Source: Sinohyriopsis cumingii | Taxonomy: Eukaryota > Mollusca > Bivalvia > Unionida > Unionidae | Length of the DNA stretch: 64,000 nt | Assembly (NCBI GenBank): GCA_028554795.2 | Contig: CM068828.1 | Location: 17,182,630-17,246,629, forward strand | Reading direction: 5' to 3' | Shown here: one piece after another, positions 13,331 through 26,400 of the stretch | How the letters are laid out: each line of letters begins with the position of its first letter | How positions within the stretch are numbered: position 1 is the stretch's first letter | Position numbers and translations under genes: made by a program | Notes under the pieces: model-generated | What the model saw: the letters and a program-made list of their open reading frames with translations, nothing else | The model's database searches: none | Told to the model about the DNA's origin: nothing

Positions 13331-14645
13331 AAATCAATTTATGTTATGTATATTCATTAAGCAAACGAAGATAATCAGTTATTTTTGTAGAAGTGCTGTA
13401 TAGTTGTTCTCCGAATATTTATATTTTAGTAAGTATATCACGATTCTCAGAGTTATAAGATCATTAGATTTTATAGAAATACGACTTTAATGTACATCCT
13501 AGAAATGGAGCATTTTTCTTGTGTGTGCAAAAAAGGAAAACTAAAATGATAATGACAACCGTCACCTAGATTGTCCTTGTTAGACGATAAACGCTTTCTA
13601 ATAGCTGCCTCCGTGTCAAAGAAACAACGGTATTATGTGGGTACCAGTATATACATATGGAATGGCATAGCTATACTGTAAGTGTTGTAGCAATGAAACA
13701 TGTATATTTGATTGATAATTGTTTTTTAAAATGTACATATAAAAACTTTTACTCAAACTATAAATATTGTATCTCCAGGTTTGAATTTATTTGTTTGTAA
13801 TTGTCTGTTGTACTTTTTGAATAATCGATCTTAAGTGAGGTTTTTTTTATACCTTATATACTCTAATCCAACTACAAATACACATATTTGGCTTAGTATT
13901 ATGCGACTGGTCTGTGCAATTGTTTAAACCTAATGAGTAGATCAAACAAAATAGACCTTGATTTGCAGTATCATTATGCGACGGTACGTCAGGGTCTCTG
14001 TTCTTTGCAGTAAAATCTGACTTACATGCGAATAGACGGTTATTCGATTCACTCAAAATTCGGTATGACATTGTTTAGTGGATTCCATGATGAGCAAAAG
14101 ACCCATTGAGAAGTCCACAGAAAACGTGCCCTAATTTTACTTGCTTTACCATTTATCCTCACACATAATTTAGTTTGGTAATACGTATATCTGATAAGAA
14201 TAAATACTTTTTCATCTGCACAATTCTTTGTGATATAGTGTTGTCCTGCGTAACGAACAAAAAAAATGGTTTGGTAATAAGTGAAGGCAAAATATACTTA
14301 ACATTGCTTACATATGTACAAATCAATTCAAATTGAAAAAGGCAGGTCTTTTATACTAAAAAAAAAACCTTCAGAACCTTGATTATTCTTCAACAAGGAA
14401 CATTTAACAACTCGTTGGTCTTGAAAAAAGTAACAAAAAGAAGCGAAACTATCAACTCTATTAACAGTAATAAAACGGTTATTTCTCTAAGTTAAAAAGC
14501 GAAAGATTAAGACGAATTAGCAATATTGCGAACTAGATCCCAAATAATCCTAAATGTTATATGACATGTCCAAATATTTCGAATGTAACCAACCTACTTC
14601 CAATATTGAATGTGCTGATATGTAGTAGTCTTGAAATTGCTGATG

Positions 14646-14647
<2 letters not shown>
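13331..14647. other. Unique intronic DNA of LRR gene 1
   Basis: AT-rich sequence between the array at 12905 and the AT microsatellite at 14648-14716. No gene or recognisable mobile element seen. Confidence 0.5.

Positions 14648-14716
<69 letters not shown>
14648..14716. repeat. (AT)n microsatellite
   Basis: About 69 bp of AT repeat in intron 2 of LRR gene 1, roughly 190 bp before the exon 3 acceptor. Confidence 0.98.
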
Positions 14717-14719
<3 letters not shown>

Positions 14720-14908
14720 TATACGCAACGATTGATCAAGTTAAAACGTGTTTAAGATCATAGTACTGCCAAATCACATTCCTAAAAAAGTATCAGAATT
14801 TCTTTGATTTTTTGTTGCCAACTATCCTAACTTTCAAAATATTTTATATCCAGATTTATGACCTCATTCTTACTAAAAAATGAACCTCTCTCGCATAATC
14901 CATTTCAG

Positions 14909-16206
14909 TGGTAATTGACTGCAGCTACAAGCATTTCAGTAAAGTGCCCAGACTGATAGACCCAGATGATCGCTACGATGTCCTGAACTTGGGAGGCAAC
15001 GCCCTGAATCAAATTCAAGCCAGAATGTTCGAAAATATAACTGTCCATACCATACGCTTGAACAACTGCAATCTCGGCCACATCGATGATAATGCCTTTG
15101 GAGGAATAGAACAATATCTAACTACGCTCGATTTAAGAGATAATCATCTTGGTGAAGGCATTAAATCTCTTCCAAACGCTCTTCTTCATCTCCACAAGTT
15201 ACAATACCTTGATGTCTCTGGTAACGCCTTTCGTGCAAGAGATTACACCGACCACGTCATGCGATCTATTGGTGCCAGTCTTACCACTTTCATCTTTGGT
15301 GACGATGCTACTCATAACCTCACGGAATGGCCTGCAAGTATTCGCCATCTTCAACAGCTGGTGAATTTGGACGTAGAGGGAGGTTTCCTGGTATTCCTTC
15401 CAGCGGAGGCCTTTCGTGGCTTCGAGGTAACTCTCAGGAATCTGACCTTCAATAAAGTAACCACATACACGGTACCGTTGGGAATTGCGTCGTTAAGAAA
15501 CCTGGATGAACTTCACATGGACAATCTTCGAGAATTCAGTAATTCTGGCTTAATTGAGCAACCATTCCAAGGGGTGAGTAAGACACTTAGAATATTATCC
15601 CTGAAAAACGATACATTGACCGTTTTCCCAGAGGTGATCAAAAGTCTGATCAATTTAAAAGAACTAACCCTTGATGAGAATACATTGAAGTTTGTCAGCG
15701 ACGACTCAATCTCACTCTTACAACAGAGGAATGTTACCTTTCTGAGCCTCAGATCATGTGATTTGAGTAGGGTTCCTGGCGCCATTTCCAACATCTCGGG
15801 CCTTCAGACACTGGACCTGTCTTATAACAGAATTACAAGTATCGAACAGAATGATGTACAAAACATGACCAACCTCAAAACCTTGTCGCTTGCCGGAAAT
15901 CCTCTGGAATATGTGTCAAACATGTCCTTCAGAGGCTTATATAGTCTGGAATCAATGGACCTGTCCTCGACTAGACTTACAGTCATTTCCCAAGCCATTG
16001 AGCACCTCAGTAGCCTTCAAACTCTGGATCTGAGCAACAACACAATTGACTGCAATTGCGATTTGGTTTGGTTGAAGCGATTCCTTGGCTGCACCACAAG
16101 CGCAATAAACATAAAGGGTAAATGTGAAACGATCGATATTGGAGTCCAAGATTATGTGAACACATTTATCCCAAACTGTCTCGCCTATCGCGACACTCAT
16201 TGTTAA
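14909..16206 (+). CDS. LRR gene 1: secreted leucine-rich-repeat protein, exon 3
   Basis: Main exon of a three-exon gene (with 4474-4503 and 10818-10899; total 469 residues). It starts at an acceptor, CATTTCAG, ending at 14908; the frame is closed by a stop at 14896-14898, so it must be spliced. The exon gives VIDCS (last LRRNT cysteine), about 14 LRRs with LxxLxLxxNxL patterns (for example LQTLDLSYNRI and LKTLSLAGNPL), and an LRRCT cap, DCNCDLVWLKRFLGC...GKC...PNC. Many NxS/T sites and a signal peptide, with no membrane segment or GPI tail, point to a secreted glycoprotein. Such proteins usually bind other proteins; the ligand cannot be told. It could be annotated by similarity to acid-labile-subunit-like or luciferase non-catalytic-subunit-like LRR proteins, but I assign no specific function. 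LRR gene 2 and the pseudogene at 57.7 kb are paralogues. Confidence 0.92.
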
Positions 16207-16367
16207 GCTCCAGAACGGTGGTTAGACTGAACTATGGTGTAAAACTGGCTTATTCGTAAAACAACTTGTTGTAATTCATCAGAAAATATATATAACGAAA
16301 TTCCTCATTCAATGTACGTGTTCATGCTACAATATGTATCAAGCTTTTTGTAGTTTTGCAAAATTGA

Positions 16368-16373
16368 AATAAA
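16368..16373 (+). terminator. Poly(A) signal AATAAA of LRR gene 1
   Basis: AATAAA about 160 bases after the stop at 16204-16206, in AATTGAAATAAACTTC. It is the first good signal downstream and gives a 3' UTR of about 180 bases. Confidence 0.7.
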
Positions 16374-19300
16374 CTTCAGACAACGTCAGGCATAATATGA
16401 CGTAACAAACTCAGTCCATGTTTTCACTCACTTTTACTGATTAAAATAAAAGAATGAAGATTCTCTTTTAGACTGTGCGGTTAACGAATCTCATCGTAGA
16501 TAGTTCTTTTATAGAAAAGTTGAATGGTAATATTTCTACTAATGCCTATTCTTATTTTGAGAAGTTTTCCCAAGTAATAAGTGAAAATAGAACAGATTAC
16601 GATAATCTCATTTTACAGCATTTTATTTAAAAATGAAATGCTGGAATCATAGTAGCTCCATACTGTTCCGTCCAATATACGAAGCCTAATGATCTTTTTA
16701 AAAGCTGACGATATACTTTTTATCATAAAAATTCTTTGTGTAAAACGATACTGGGAAATATCTTGATTAATAACAGAACAGAATGTAATGTCACTACGAG
16801 ATAACGAAGTAAAGGAATAGCAAGAATCCTCCCTATGAGATAACGAAGTAAAGATGACGATTAATATTCAAAACTTGTCCGAGATCCATAAAAAATATCA
16901 TAAAATCTGAATGCGCAATGTAAATTATTTGCTTTACGGAAAGCGATCCAGTGGCTATTTACAAGCAAGGAAACCAAAGCGGACTGATACTATTTGTCAC
17001 GTTTCTCTGTCTCAGAATCATTTAGTAATTAGTAATGAACAAAATGATATAGTAGAGCAATATTATTTTTAAAAATATTGATGTTATACAAACTCCTGTG
17101 CGCGTGTGTGTTTAGCTAATTATTCAAAGAACGTTTTGTACTGATTTAGAATGTTGGCAAGTAGGTCAGCACATTTCGCCATTAATTGATGACTTGTAGC
17201 AATGAAAATTGACAATCTTGAGTTTGCACTTGTGATTTGCTCTCGACCAATCAGAAAAAAGCGTTACTTTTCAAAGTTCGTTTCTGATTGGCTGAGAGTG
17301 ATAACTCAATCTCAAACTCTACCTCAAATTGGTATGACCACAACCTGAGCCTCTTTGACTGAGGTGAAAAGCTGTAAAGCGCAATGAATACGTCATTGTG
17401 GTTTTTTATGCTACTTTTCATATAGAGCTTAGCAGAGTGATTTTTTTAAGACAGGTTCAGAAAATTATTGTTTCACTCTCTCTTAGAATTAGGGCATTAA
17501 TGTATTCAAGGTTTTGATAACAAAGATGTGACAATATTTTGATGGTAAATCCACCTCCAAGTTTTCCCGCATATAAAACAGCTTGCTACAGAATGCAAGT
17601 TTAGTGCACACATTGTAGTTTAATTGTGTACTAAATTTATAAATGGGAGGAGGACCTGTTCCTGACAAAAAATACTTATTGGCAGATCATCTCTTTATAA
17701 GAATAGAGTATGCTTTTATTTTGAACATTAATAGAAGAACGTGGTGTCTAGGTCGTGGCAATAATGACAGGTAAATAATAAACAGTAATTTATTTCAGCA
17801 ATTTGGAAACAAATGTTTAGAAAAGAATGTCAATAATAATAGTTGCTTTTGGTGTCTTCCCTAATCCAGTCCCAACCCGGCTTCATCCTGTGACAAGGCA
17901 ACATCAATACATTGCAGTGGGTTATTTGTATAGTCACAAATGGAGGAATGGTGCTCTGATGTTTTAATGAAAAATGCTTTATCATTCTGAAAAATAAACA
18001 AGAACAGAAAATTCAATCAGAGATAAGGCCTCGTTGATTTAACTCGTTAAGGGATGAAGCAGAAATGAACAGCTCGAGGACAGCTAATGGATTTTTGAAA
18101 TAGAGATTATATTTGCTTCTAAGTAGAGTATGTTTCCTGCATTTTAAACTATGCTTTTTTTAAATTAAAATTTGGCTTAAAAGTCCTATTGATGGCGAGA
18201 CCTGAATTAAGAGAAACCCTCAACTTTTATTAAGCTCTTCACGTTTGCATCGTCAAATCAAGTATGTATAAATATTTTGTCTTTGATCTGGCCACTTCTC
18301 TCCAGTATCAAAATTCGAAAATGTCTTCTGTAAGGGGCTACGTGAACGGTGACGTACGGTATTTTTAAGTATGAGAATCGAAATGAATACAAGATTCTCT
18401 GTCCGTCAGTAACATATACAACTGACTTCCGGTGTGGTGATCTGAGATGCGTCCACAAACATTAAGTTTTTGGTCAACCAAAGCTTCTATAAATGGAATC
18501 TATGTTGACAATGTACATGATGATAGTTTTTAGAACTGGTCAAGAAGCGCTCGGATCAATATAACTTTCATGCGACGAGAAATTTAAATTGCACTAACAC
18601 ACGGACACACAATTTTAATCACTCGGATAGAATATACATAAAAACTTTCCTACGTTAGTAAAGTATTAGACAGGAGGCGAGTGAAATTTCGTCCAAAGGA
18701 AATACTACTCTATGTAATTGTTTAATATAAATGAAATTAATGTAAATTAAAGATTGTTATTTCTTTCGCTGATAAAGTTTATAATAATTTGATTGCATGA
18801 AGAATGAACAAACATGAATGGGTGGTCCATGCAGTCGAGAAAAGCAGGTCAGTGCATTCCCATTTTCATGACTGCTAACGTAAGTATACAATTTCAATAC
18901 CGATATGCAACATTATCTAAGAAACTATATTACATGTAAATACAAATAATATCAATGAAGTATAAAAAGAGATAGATATTTTTTTCTTTGTCTATTCAAA
19001 TTCCGTTAGAGATGTTTTGACTCGTACGTAGCAGTGGAATGTTGTATCTCATGCCCATAGAAAATATGTAATTTGCTAGCTCCACTCGGTAGTGACAAAG
19101 AGTAGTCGCTTTACACAGAGGCAAGGAACATTAAATAACAGTGGATTTAATCATACCTGCTTGATATCTATAAGGAGAATATTTATCTTTTCTTTAATAC
19201 AAATTAATTATCGTTTATAATCAAATGTGAAAATAAAAATACTTAAAAATATATCCATGTCAGACAAACTGATCTCATTTAAACGTACGTGCCGGTCAGA

Positions 19301-19890
19301 CAAAGATTCTGATAATGTCAATCATTCCATGCTAATTGCATGACCAAATTGGAACGAGTCTAGAAATGGGTGAACGTTAAAACGAGTACATAACTGGGTT
19401 GGAAAACGAACAACTGGTTGATTATGAAAATTAAAATTTCACTAAAAAGAATATTTTGATAGACGATCCCCTATGTAACTGAAAATAATAGGAACGCTGC
19501 TTTATTGTTAGAATTTCATTCCTTTAACAAACTTGACTTTCGACCAACCCTTATTGAAATTTGCACCTAAATTTGGTGCGGAACGGAAAGCATTTGTTTC
19601 AGACACATGAAGATCAATACATTTTCCTGGATCAGAGGGTTTTTTCTATAAAGAAGCTTCCATTCAGGGTGGATCTGTGCTCACAAATACAGGATAAACC
19701 GGAATGTTAAGGTTAATGAAATGAGTACCATGGTGTATACATAGGTTTGCAATGGGATCGCAATAAGTACGTGAATCCTTCCATCTCTTCATTTATGTAA
19801 TCGTGGACAGTAGAACATTGTCTGGCACACTGTTCTATTTACGAGTGTGCATACTGGGAAGTAGTATTTTGCTTCAAAAGAAATAACCAC
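16374..19890. other. Intergenic DNA after LRR gene 1
   Basis: About 3.5 kb with no supported gene. It contains a short internal duplication near 16790-16860 (ACGAGATAACGAAGTAAAG and TGAGATAACGAAGTAAAG) and the hairpin element listed at 17220-17319. The rest looks like ordinary AT-rich spacer. Confidence 0.5.
17220..17319. mobile_element. Short inverted-repeat (hairpin) element, MITE-like
   Basis: Left arm 17220-17257 and right arm 17281-17319 are imperfect reverse complements (GAGTTTGCAC...GACCAATCAGAAA against TTTCTGATTGGC...CTCAAACTC) around a 23-base centre. Each arm carries a CCAAT motif in opposite orientation (CCAATCAG and CTGATTGG). The size and all-palindrome structure suit a small foldback or MITE. 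No coding capacity. Target-site duplications were not clear by eye. Confidence 0.6.
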
Positions 19891-19896
19891 AGTCAA

Positions 19897-20360
19897 TAAA
19901 GAGTCGTATCCGATATTTCAAATCTAATAAACTCGGCCTTCTCTTCCTTTAATAAACATTCTGTCTTTTTTAAATATGCATTTTATTCCCCGAGTATTTA
20001 CATGTGAGAGTTAAGATCCTGCATACATCTAAGTAAAGTTAGTGAATATTTGATTTCATAGTTCATAGTAGGCGACACAAGCAGTTTAATTTGGTCATAT
20101 AAATTCTTGATATTTTGTTTTTATGTTAGCAGTTTAGCTGTCACAATGACCTAGTTTCGGGTTAATATTGTTGCATGTTCGAAAAACATTATCTTTATCA
20201 GTGCCAGATCAGGTCAAGTGTTGGGTTTAGAAAATTTCAAAAGGGCCTGGACTTTCTTCAAAAAGGGCACTAATACAAACGTCTATATTTACTAACAGTC
20301 TGCATAATGTACAATAAATGTGCGAATGAATGAAACGATGGTCCTAATTCAAGTGATACG
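19897..20360 (+). other. Upstream block shared with 48420-49235
   Basis: Two clear matches to the 48-49 kb region: around 20004-20055 (GAGTTAAGATCCTGCATACA, TCTAAGTAAAGTTAGTGAAT) against 48540-48590, and around 20135-20200 (TGACCTAGTTTCGGGTTAAT, AAAAACATTATCTTTAT) against 49160-49215. The order is the same in both places and both precede a copy of module B. This looks like one end of a duplicated LRR upstream region. No coding evidence. Confidence 0.7.
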
Positions 20361-20429
20361 TGACTGTCCGTTTGTTTGTGTACAGATATTTTTATGCTTG
20401 TAATATTGTAATTATCCAATATACACAAT

Positions 20430-20502
20430 TGTTATTATTATTAGTAGTAGTATCAGTAGTAGTAGTAGTATTGTTACTACTACTACTACTACTACTACTA
20501 CA
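20430..20502. repeat. Mirrored trinucleotide repeat (AGT)n/(ACT)n
   Basis: ATT and AGT repeats run into TTGTTACTACTAC repeats, so the two halves are reverse complements and could fold into a hairpin. Similar arrangements occur at 40065-40135 and 46975-47145. Confidence 0.9.
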
Positions 20503-21230
20503 AAGAAAAAGAGAGGAAGAAGAAAACGTGATAATGAAAATGTGGTACTTTTGATATCTACAGCAAAAGAACCCATTCCCGTACACGCTTGATTATCTTT
20601 ATGCCGAAGTTATTTTTCTTTCATGTCATGAACAAGAAATCATTAGCAAACTTCCAAAATAAATATAGGTATAATTAACATTATAAGATATAAATAATAG
20701 CTAATTTGCCGAAAAATCAAAAGAAAAAGTGTCCGTAAATAATTAGTTCTTGGTGATGATGACAACCCGCTCATGGAATTAATTATTTCTAAAACAACAT
20801 ATCAACTGATTTCTTTGTTTATTGCACAATAACACAAGTAAGATAGTGCACGCCTTATCCAATAAAGCTGACTCTGGCTTAGACAAACACTGTGATGGTG
20901 GTGGTTGGGGGAAGGGGACTCGAAGAACACCCTTTGGTTCTAACCCTGGCTCATCCTATGGTATGATTAGAACTTGCACCCTTTCAACTTGAGAGGACGG
21001 CACGCTATTGACCGCTGCTCCGTTGATCGTTATTTAAAGTAATATCCACGCCCACGAGCGCATTTGGCTATTTCAATATTCCAGAACCAGGATAACGGGG
21101 TCAGCTAACTCTATCAGACATGATTTTATTTACTTATATAAAGTTATGATTACTTATAACAACACAAAGTTTTTGGAACATTTTAAATAATGCTATTTTA
21201 AACACATAAATGAACAGTGACTTGATACTG

Positions 21231-21231
<1 letters not shown>
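20503..21231. other. Non-coding stretch within the LRR upstream block
   Basis: No gene seen. Near 20930-20975 the text ACCCTGGCTCATCCTATGG and AACTTGCACCCTTTC resembles 49745-49780 (CCTGGGCTCAGAACCTGCAC), in keeping with a collinear duplication. Confidence 0.45.

Positions 21232-21297
<66 letters not shown>
21232..21297. repeat. (AT)n microsatellite
   Basis: About 66 bp of AT repeat in the LRR upstream block. An (AC)n tract of about 32 bp follows at 21443-21474, and a (CT)n tract at about 21643-21661. Confidence 0.98.
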
Positions 21298-21298
<1 letters not shown>

Positions 21299-21440
21299 CT
21301 GCCCAGGTCACTTAAAATTACTATTAACCTAGTCATTTTCTGCTAAAGGATGCAGCTCATTCAATTGGAAACAGATGTACAGTAGGAGATATGCGCAACG
21401 AATCATGCGAACGCACAAACTAGTACATATTGAGTATGTT

Positions 21441-21476
<36 letters not shown>

Positions 21477-21689
21477 TCGCCACCAAATTCGAATAAAAGC
21501 TGTACTGTGCGAGACATCACCGCACTCGGTGCAGTCAAGCCTATACTGTGTCGGATAACTGAGGGCATGCACGATATACACTATGGTAAGACTCCACATC
21601 CACCTAGACGTACTCCCGCCCACTCCCCTCCCTAATCTGATCATCTGTCTCTCTCTCTCTCTTACACGATCCCTAATCCATCCCGTATC

Positions 21690-22060
21690 GCTCTTCCTTG
21701 TTGAGTATCTGATAAGAAGGACAAACGAACCTAGGCGGTCCCTTTGATTATATCTACAAATGCATCCAGGAAGATAGCAGTATCATAGGTCAAGAGTCGG
21801 GAACGCACCAATTTTAATGAGTCCTCGCTGGAAGAAAACTTATCCATGAATCAAGATAAAACGATTAGTAGTTGAATATACGACCAATGACAATGTAGAA
21901 CTATTGGCCTGTCGTTATATAGCGTCCTTGAAACTGGGTCAGGTCACCTCAAACTTCTTAAGGCATACATGATAAAACAAGAAGTGCGCACGATATAAAG
22001 GCAGTAGAGGTCAAGAAGTTCCAGTCCAGACGTGCTTATGAAGTATGGATCAAGAGGTCA
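21690..22060 (+). promoter_or_regulatory. Module B copy 1: shared LRR 5' region with TATA-like box
   Basis: Aligns with 49840-50200 (+) and with the reverse complement of 41138-41520. Landmarks in all three are ATCATAGGTCAAGAG (or a variant), a later CAAACTGGGTCAG-like string, and CTTCTTA...AGAAGT. A TATAAA lies at 21994-21999, just after AAGAAGTGCGCACGA; the 50-kb copy has TATATATAGG in the same place. Each copy sits upstream of, and on the same strand as, one LRR paralogue: here the relic exon at 22611. The role as core promoter and 5' UTR is inference from position and conservation. Confidence 0.5.
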
Positions 22061-22610
22061 GATTTTTGAGGGAGACATAAACCTCTCAACCCCCTAAAAA
22101 TGGGTAATATATTACAGATTGGGTTTGGGTTTCTGAAATAAGAGTCCCCCCCCCGACCCGTCTAGATTCTTGACGTTTTTTGTAATTATTTACACGTCGT
22201 GTTCTGTACCTTACATGTATCTTATTTTCATAAACAGGTCAATTTTCGAATTAGCACTAATAATTGCAACTCATTTATATATTTTCTCTAGTAAAACAAA
22301 ACTGCTCGAAGCACGACAAAATGACAACTCTAATTATGTGAAATTAAGTCATCTCTTCAACTAATAAATTGAAATCATATTGTAATAGTCTGTTCATCAT
22401 TTATTTTGAACCTTTCATAGTGTACGTCGTGGAACTGGTCAAATCAAACATTTTGTTCAGCAAACTTTTAATGATCTTAAAACATTTCAGCCATTATTCG
22501 GCGTTGCAGTGATTGTGTCGAATCTAAAATAAACTTAAGGTAATGTATTTCACTACCTGTATGTTTTTATCTCATAGCTGGGATAACATCAAATCTGACT
22601 GATTTTGCAG
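22061..22610 (+). other. Interval between module B and the relic LRR exon
   Basis: From about 22245 it aligns with 3970-4465 upstream of LRR gene 1 exon 1 (for example TTCATAGTGTACGTCGTGGA against TCGTATTGTAGTTCATGGAA, and GTGTCGAATCTAAAATAAAC against GTCAAATCTACAATAACTTA). It would be intron 1 or the 5' UTR region of the lost paralogue. No coding sequence. Confidence 0.6.
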
Positions 22611-22650
22611 GAACTAAGATGGCTCATTGATACCGAGTTTGCTAATAATA
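22611..22650 (+). pseudogene. Orphan, broken copy of LRR first coding exon
   Basis: Follows acceptor CTGATTTTGCAG and reads GAACTAAGATGGCTCATTGA, matching GAAACAAGATGACTCATTTA of LRR gene 1 exon 1. The fourth codon is now TGA, one base is missing further on, and the GT of the donor has been lost (AATAATAAGTA against ACTGGTAAGTA). No LRRNT or LRR exon follows on this strand before a LINE begins at about 23480. It is therefore the remnant of a fourth LRR gene whose body was deleted or displaced. Confidence 0.7.
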
Positions 22651-23480
22651 AGTAAATATAGTTAATTCAAATAACAGAAATAATGAGTTGAAGGAAAAGT
22701 GGACCCTTTTGTCAACTTTTGGTACCCAATTTCCTACATGTTATTTATTTTAGATCAACAAAAATACAGGCAATTGAAATCACCTCGGTGATTGTGAGTG
22801 AGTGGTTCTTTCTGTATATTTGTGAGTGTAGTGTGTGTTGTGTCTGTGTAAAGGACTACATGTAAAGATCAGGATGGCAAATAATTTAAGGCAATGCCCC
22901 ATACACCAGGTCATGTGGTGATCTTTATTGCAAATTCTGACAATCTCATTAAAAAAGCTTTGTCAAAGCAATCAATTACTTAATTGATTTATTTCAAATA
23001 TTTTGCGTTATTAACAAAAAAGACAAGATAGTCATAGTTTTCATTTTCAGCCAAGCATCACTTACCCAATTATTCGTCTGCGCATCAGTTTTAATCATTG
23101 ATAGATTAATCGAATTAGTCTTTAAGCATCTATAATTATTTATCTTTAACATAGACCCTTTAAGTCCCAAAAATACCAGCTCTAACAATCTTACACACAG
23201 AACTCGGTCGCGAACTGCGCGAACGCTTTTCAGTACTTGTGTTAGCTTTGAGAATAGTGCATACTTTATAAATTGTATTATTATAAAACTTTTATTAATA
23301 ACAAATTTTAAATATATTTTGCCTGATAGCTCCAAACGCCTTTATTCCTGTATTTAATTAAATAAGTATTTCATAATGTTAGGAAACTTGGCTTCTGTTA
23401 TTAGCCTTATTTTAACCCATTATTGGTGTGGCGCCATTTTTCAGTACCTCATAGGCCATACCTAGGGGCTATCATATATG
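22651..23480 (+). other. Duplicated intron block paired with LRR gene 1 intron 1
   Basis: Aligns in order with 4504-4790 and then 7245-7690 (for example ATCGAATTAGTCTTTAAGCA; CTTACACACAGAACTCGGTC; CCTGATAGCTCCAAACGCC). The gene 1 copy has about 2.4 kb extra, holding a SINE and LINE remnants. A type II SINE is present at 23428-23480 in the position equal to 7601, cut off by the LINE that follows. The block dates the SINE before, and the 2.4-kb insertion after, the duplication. Confidence 0.75.
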
Positions 23481-26400
23481 ACGAAGTAAGAAAACAGGAA
23501 AACCCTCCCAACCAAAACTCTAGATCATAGTAAACCATACGCAAATCACAACAACAGTAATTATCATCAATCAGTATGTATCCTACACAACGTAAATGCT
23601 TGATACTGTGGCAGTGGAACTGCCGCGGGATCATTAAAAATTTGCCGAGCTAATCCAAAAAATTAACACCGACCAACTAAAACCGGACTTTATCTGCTTA
23701 CAAGAAACCCACCATACTCAGGACTCTAAGACCATCCCCAAAATTCCAGGATACTCAACGGTATATACTAAAAATAGATCCAACGGAAAAGCATAAGGGG
23801 GGCTAACACCTTATATTACTGACTCACTTCCAAACACACTACATAAGTTGCCTCAGATCAAAACCAGGACACACCAGAACAAATAGAAATGCAAACCATC
23901 ATGACTAACACTGGCCAGAGGAAAACCTTATCATATGTGGGAATTTTGACGCCCAACGTAAGATTAGGAGGAAAAACACAAAATCTAAGGGGAAAACTAC
24001 TTGGAAAACGAACAACCAAGCAACCATCCCCCAAATTGACTTGAAATCGAATCAACAAAGAAAATGCAAAAACTGCTTGGCAATACACTTTGCAAGCATG
24101 AACAACAACTCCAGCCATACCCCAAAATCCAAAGAGCACCGCCCAAATGTAAAACAAAAGTATCCAAAGCTCTTCTCTGACCTAGGATCCAAACAATCTA
24201 GTTAAATGAGTACTTCTCAATAGAAGAATGGATAGCTGCACTTGCTAAGAAAAAGGCAACCTCAACCGGAGAAGACAAACGTGGCTATGAAATATACAAC
24301 CACATCCCGGGAAACATAACCGAAATCATACTAGATCTACTTAATAATAGCGGACGCATGGGTCAACTACCCAAAAGTTGGAAAAAAGCTATCATCATTA
24401 CATTCCCCAAACGTGGAAAAACCTCAAATGACATCAATGCATATAGACCTATATCTCTAACTTTAAACATATGCAAAATAATGGAAACAGTTATTAATGA
24501 CAAACTAAAACACCATCTGGAAAGCAACAACTACACTGCAGAAACATATTTCGCAACAAAAGATCAACCCTGGACCATTTGTTCAGACTCGAAGCAAGCA
24601 TCAAGCTATCATTTAATGCCAAACGCAAATGCAATAGACACCTAATCGCCGTAATTCTCGACCTAGAAAAAACATTCGATTTGGTCTGGACAAATGGTCT
24701 TATTGCGACACTTAGCTGATTTCCTAACAGATAATAGTGACAAAAGTAAGGGACTAATACTCAGATATATACAACCTATAAAACGGTACGCCACAATGTA
24801 GCGTGCTTAGCCCAATTTCATTCAACATCATGGTAAACGACCTTGACATTATAATTAATAAAAATAAGGTAGATATATCCCAAATAGCTGACAATAGCGG
24901 GATATGGAAATCAGGAAATCCAAACAGCAAACTAGGCATAGGGCACATACAAGATAGTCAAAACTAAATAGGTCGGTGGGCAGATAAATGGGGTTTCAAA
25001 ATATTGAACACTAAAACAGAAACATTATCTTCTTCTCACACAATAGAAATGCCATAGAATATCCCAAACTGTATATACAGGGGAAAATACCAAAAAATGT
25101 ATATAAAAAATAGCCAAATTCCTAGGAATAATTCTTGATGAAAATCTAACATGGAACAGCACATTAAAGAGGTCCCCCAAAAATGCAAAGCTGATCTAAA
25201 TCTACTTATAAACCTCAAGGGAACTACGAAGTGGGGGACCAAAAAACACTTTAAACACTATATAATACACTTATAAGATCACATATATATTACGGATGCC
25301 AAGTCTATGCATCAGCTAATCAAACCTCACTCAACAATCTAGATTCCATACAACATAAGGCACTCATCATTGCACTGGAGCACTAAACTCAACCTCCCTA
25401 GAGCAGCTCAAAATACTGATAGGAGAACTACCACTGCAACTAAGAAGAAATGAAATCATATTAAGATATGCCGCACTAGTTTCTATCCACCAATCAAGCC
25501 ACCCCACCAGGAAAATTATCCAACAAATTAATATCCCTTTCAGTGGAGAACTAATCCTACAACCAGCCAGTGCAAAATAAATACATGAACTAACTAAAGA
25601 TCTCATCCTACCCACACTACAGGCTGAGCAGTGCAGTTACCCCGACCCATCACCTTGGACCAGAGGTAATCCTAATTGTAACATAATAGCCCTTACTTAT
25701 GGCAACAAACAAGACCAAGTACATTATATTAGATCCGAAATTCTAGCCGAGCTAGAAGAACAATACATAGGGTACACCAAAATTTACACCGATGGCTCAA
25801 AAATTACAAATCAGAACAAAACTGTCACGGCAATAGTAATCCCTGAAACCAACACAGAATTCCAAGCTAGATTACCCGACACATGCTCCATTTACACAGC
25901 CGAATTATGGGCCATTATGGAAGCTCTAAAAATGGATCCAACTAACAAACACTAGACATACAGCTATCATTAGCGATTCCCTTTGCGTCATCAACTCGAT
26001 TAAATCAAACCACTCTATCACAAGAAGCAACTTCCTAATGGAAACCAACCACTTAATAAAACAACTGCTAAATAACTAACATAGAATAGAGTTCATGTGC
26101 GTGCCCTTCCATATCGGAATAGCCCGTAACGATAAAGCAGACCAAGTAGTTAAACAATATCTCCATGAACCTGACTCCATAGCATTATACTACAGCGTCC
26201 AAGAATTTTACAGCATTATCAGAATTAAAATCAACAATCAGTGGCAACAACAATGGTATAACAGGAAAAAGGGACGCAAGTTATACTCCATACTAAACAA
26301 AGTCGCAAAATATACAAAAACACCACGACTCGTTAGAGGTCAGTATCACAAACATATAAATAGGATACTAATAGACAAAACTAAATTAACCAACAGTCCT

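Noticed and set aside
18258-18458. Weak similarity of 18270-18330 to 46000-46050 on the minus strand (ERSGQIKDKI and ERSGKIRIKI)
   Set aside because: Only about 20 residues and roughly 65 percent identity by eye. It would fit the duplicated upstream block but is not strong enough to claim.
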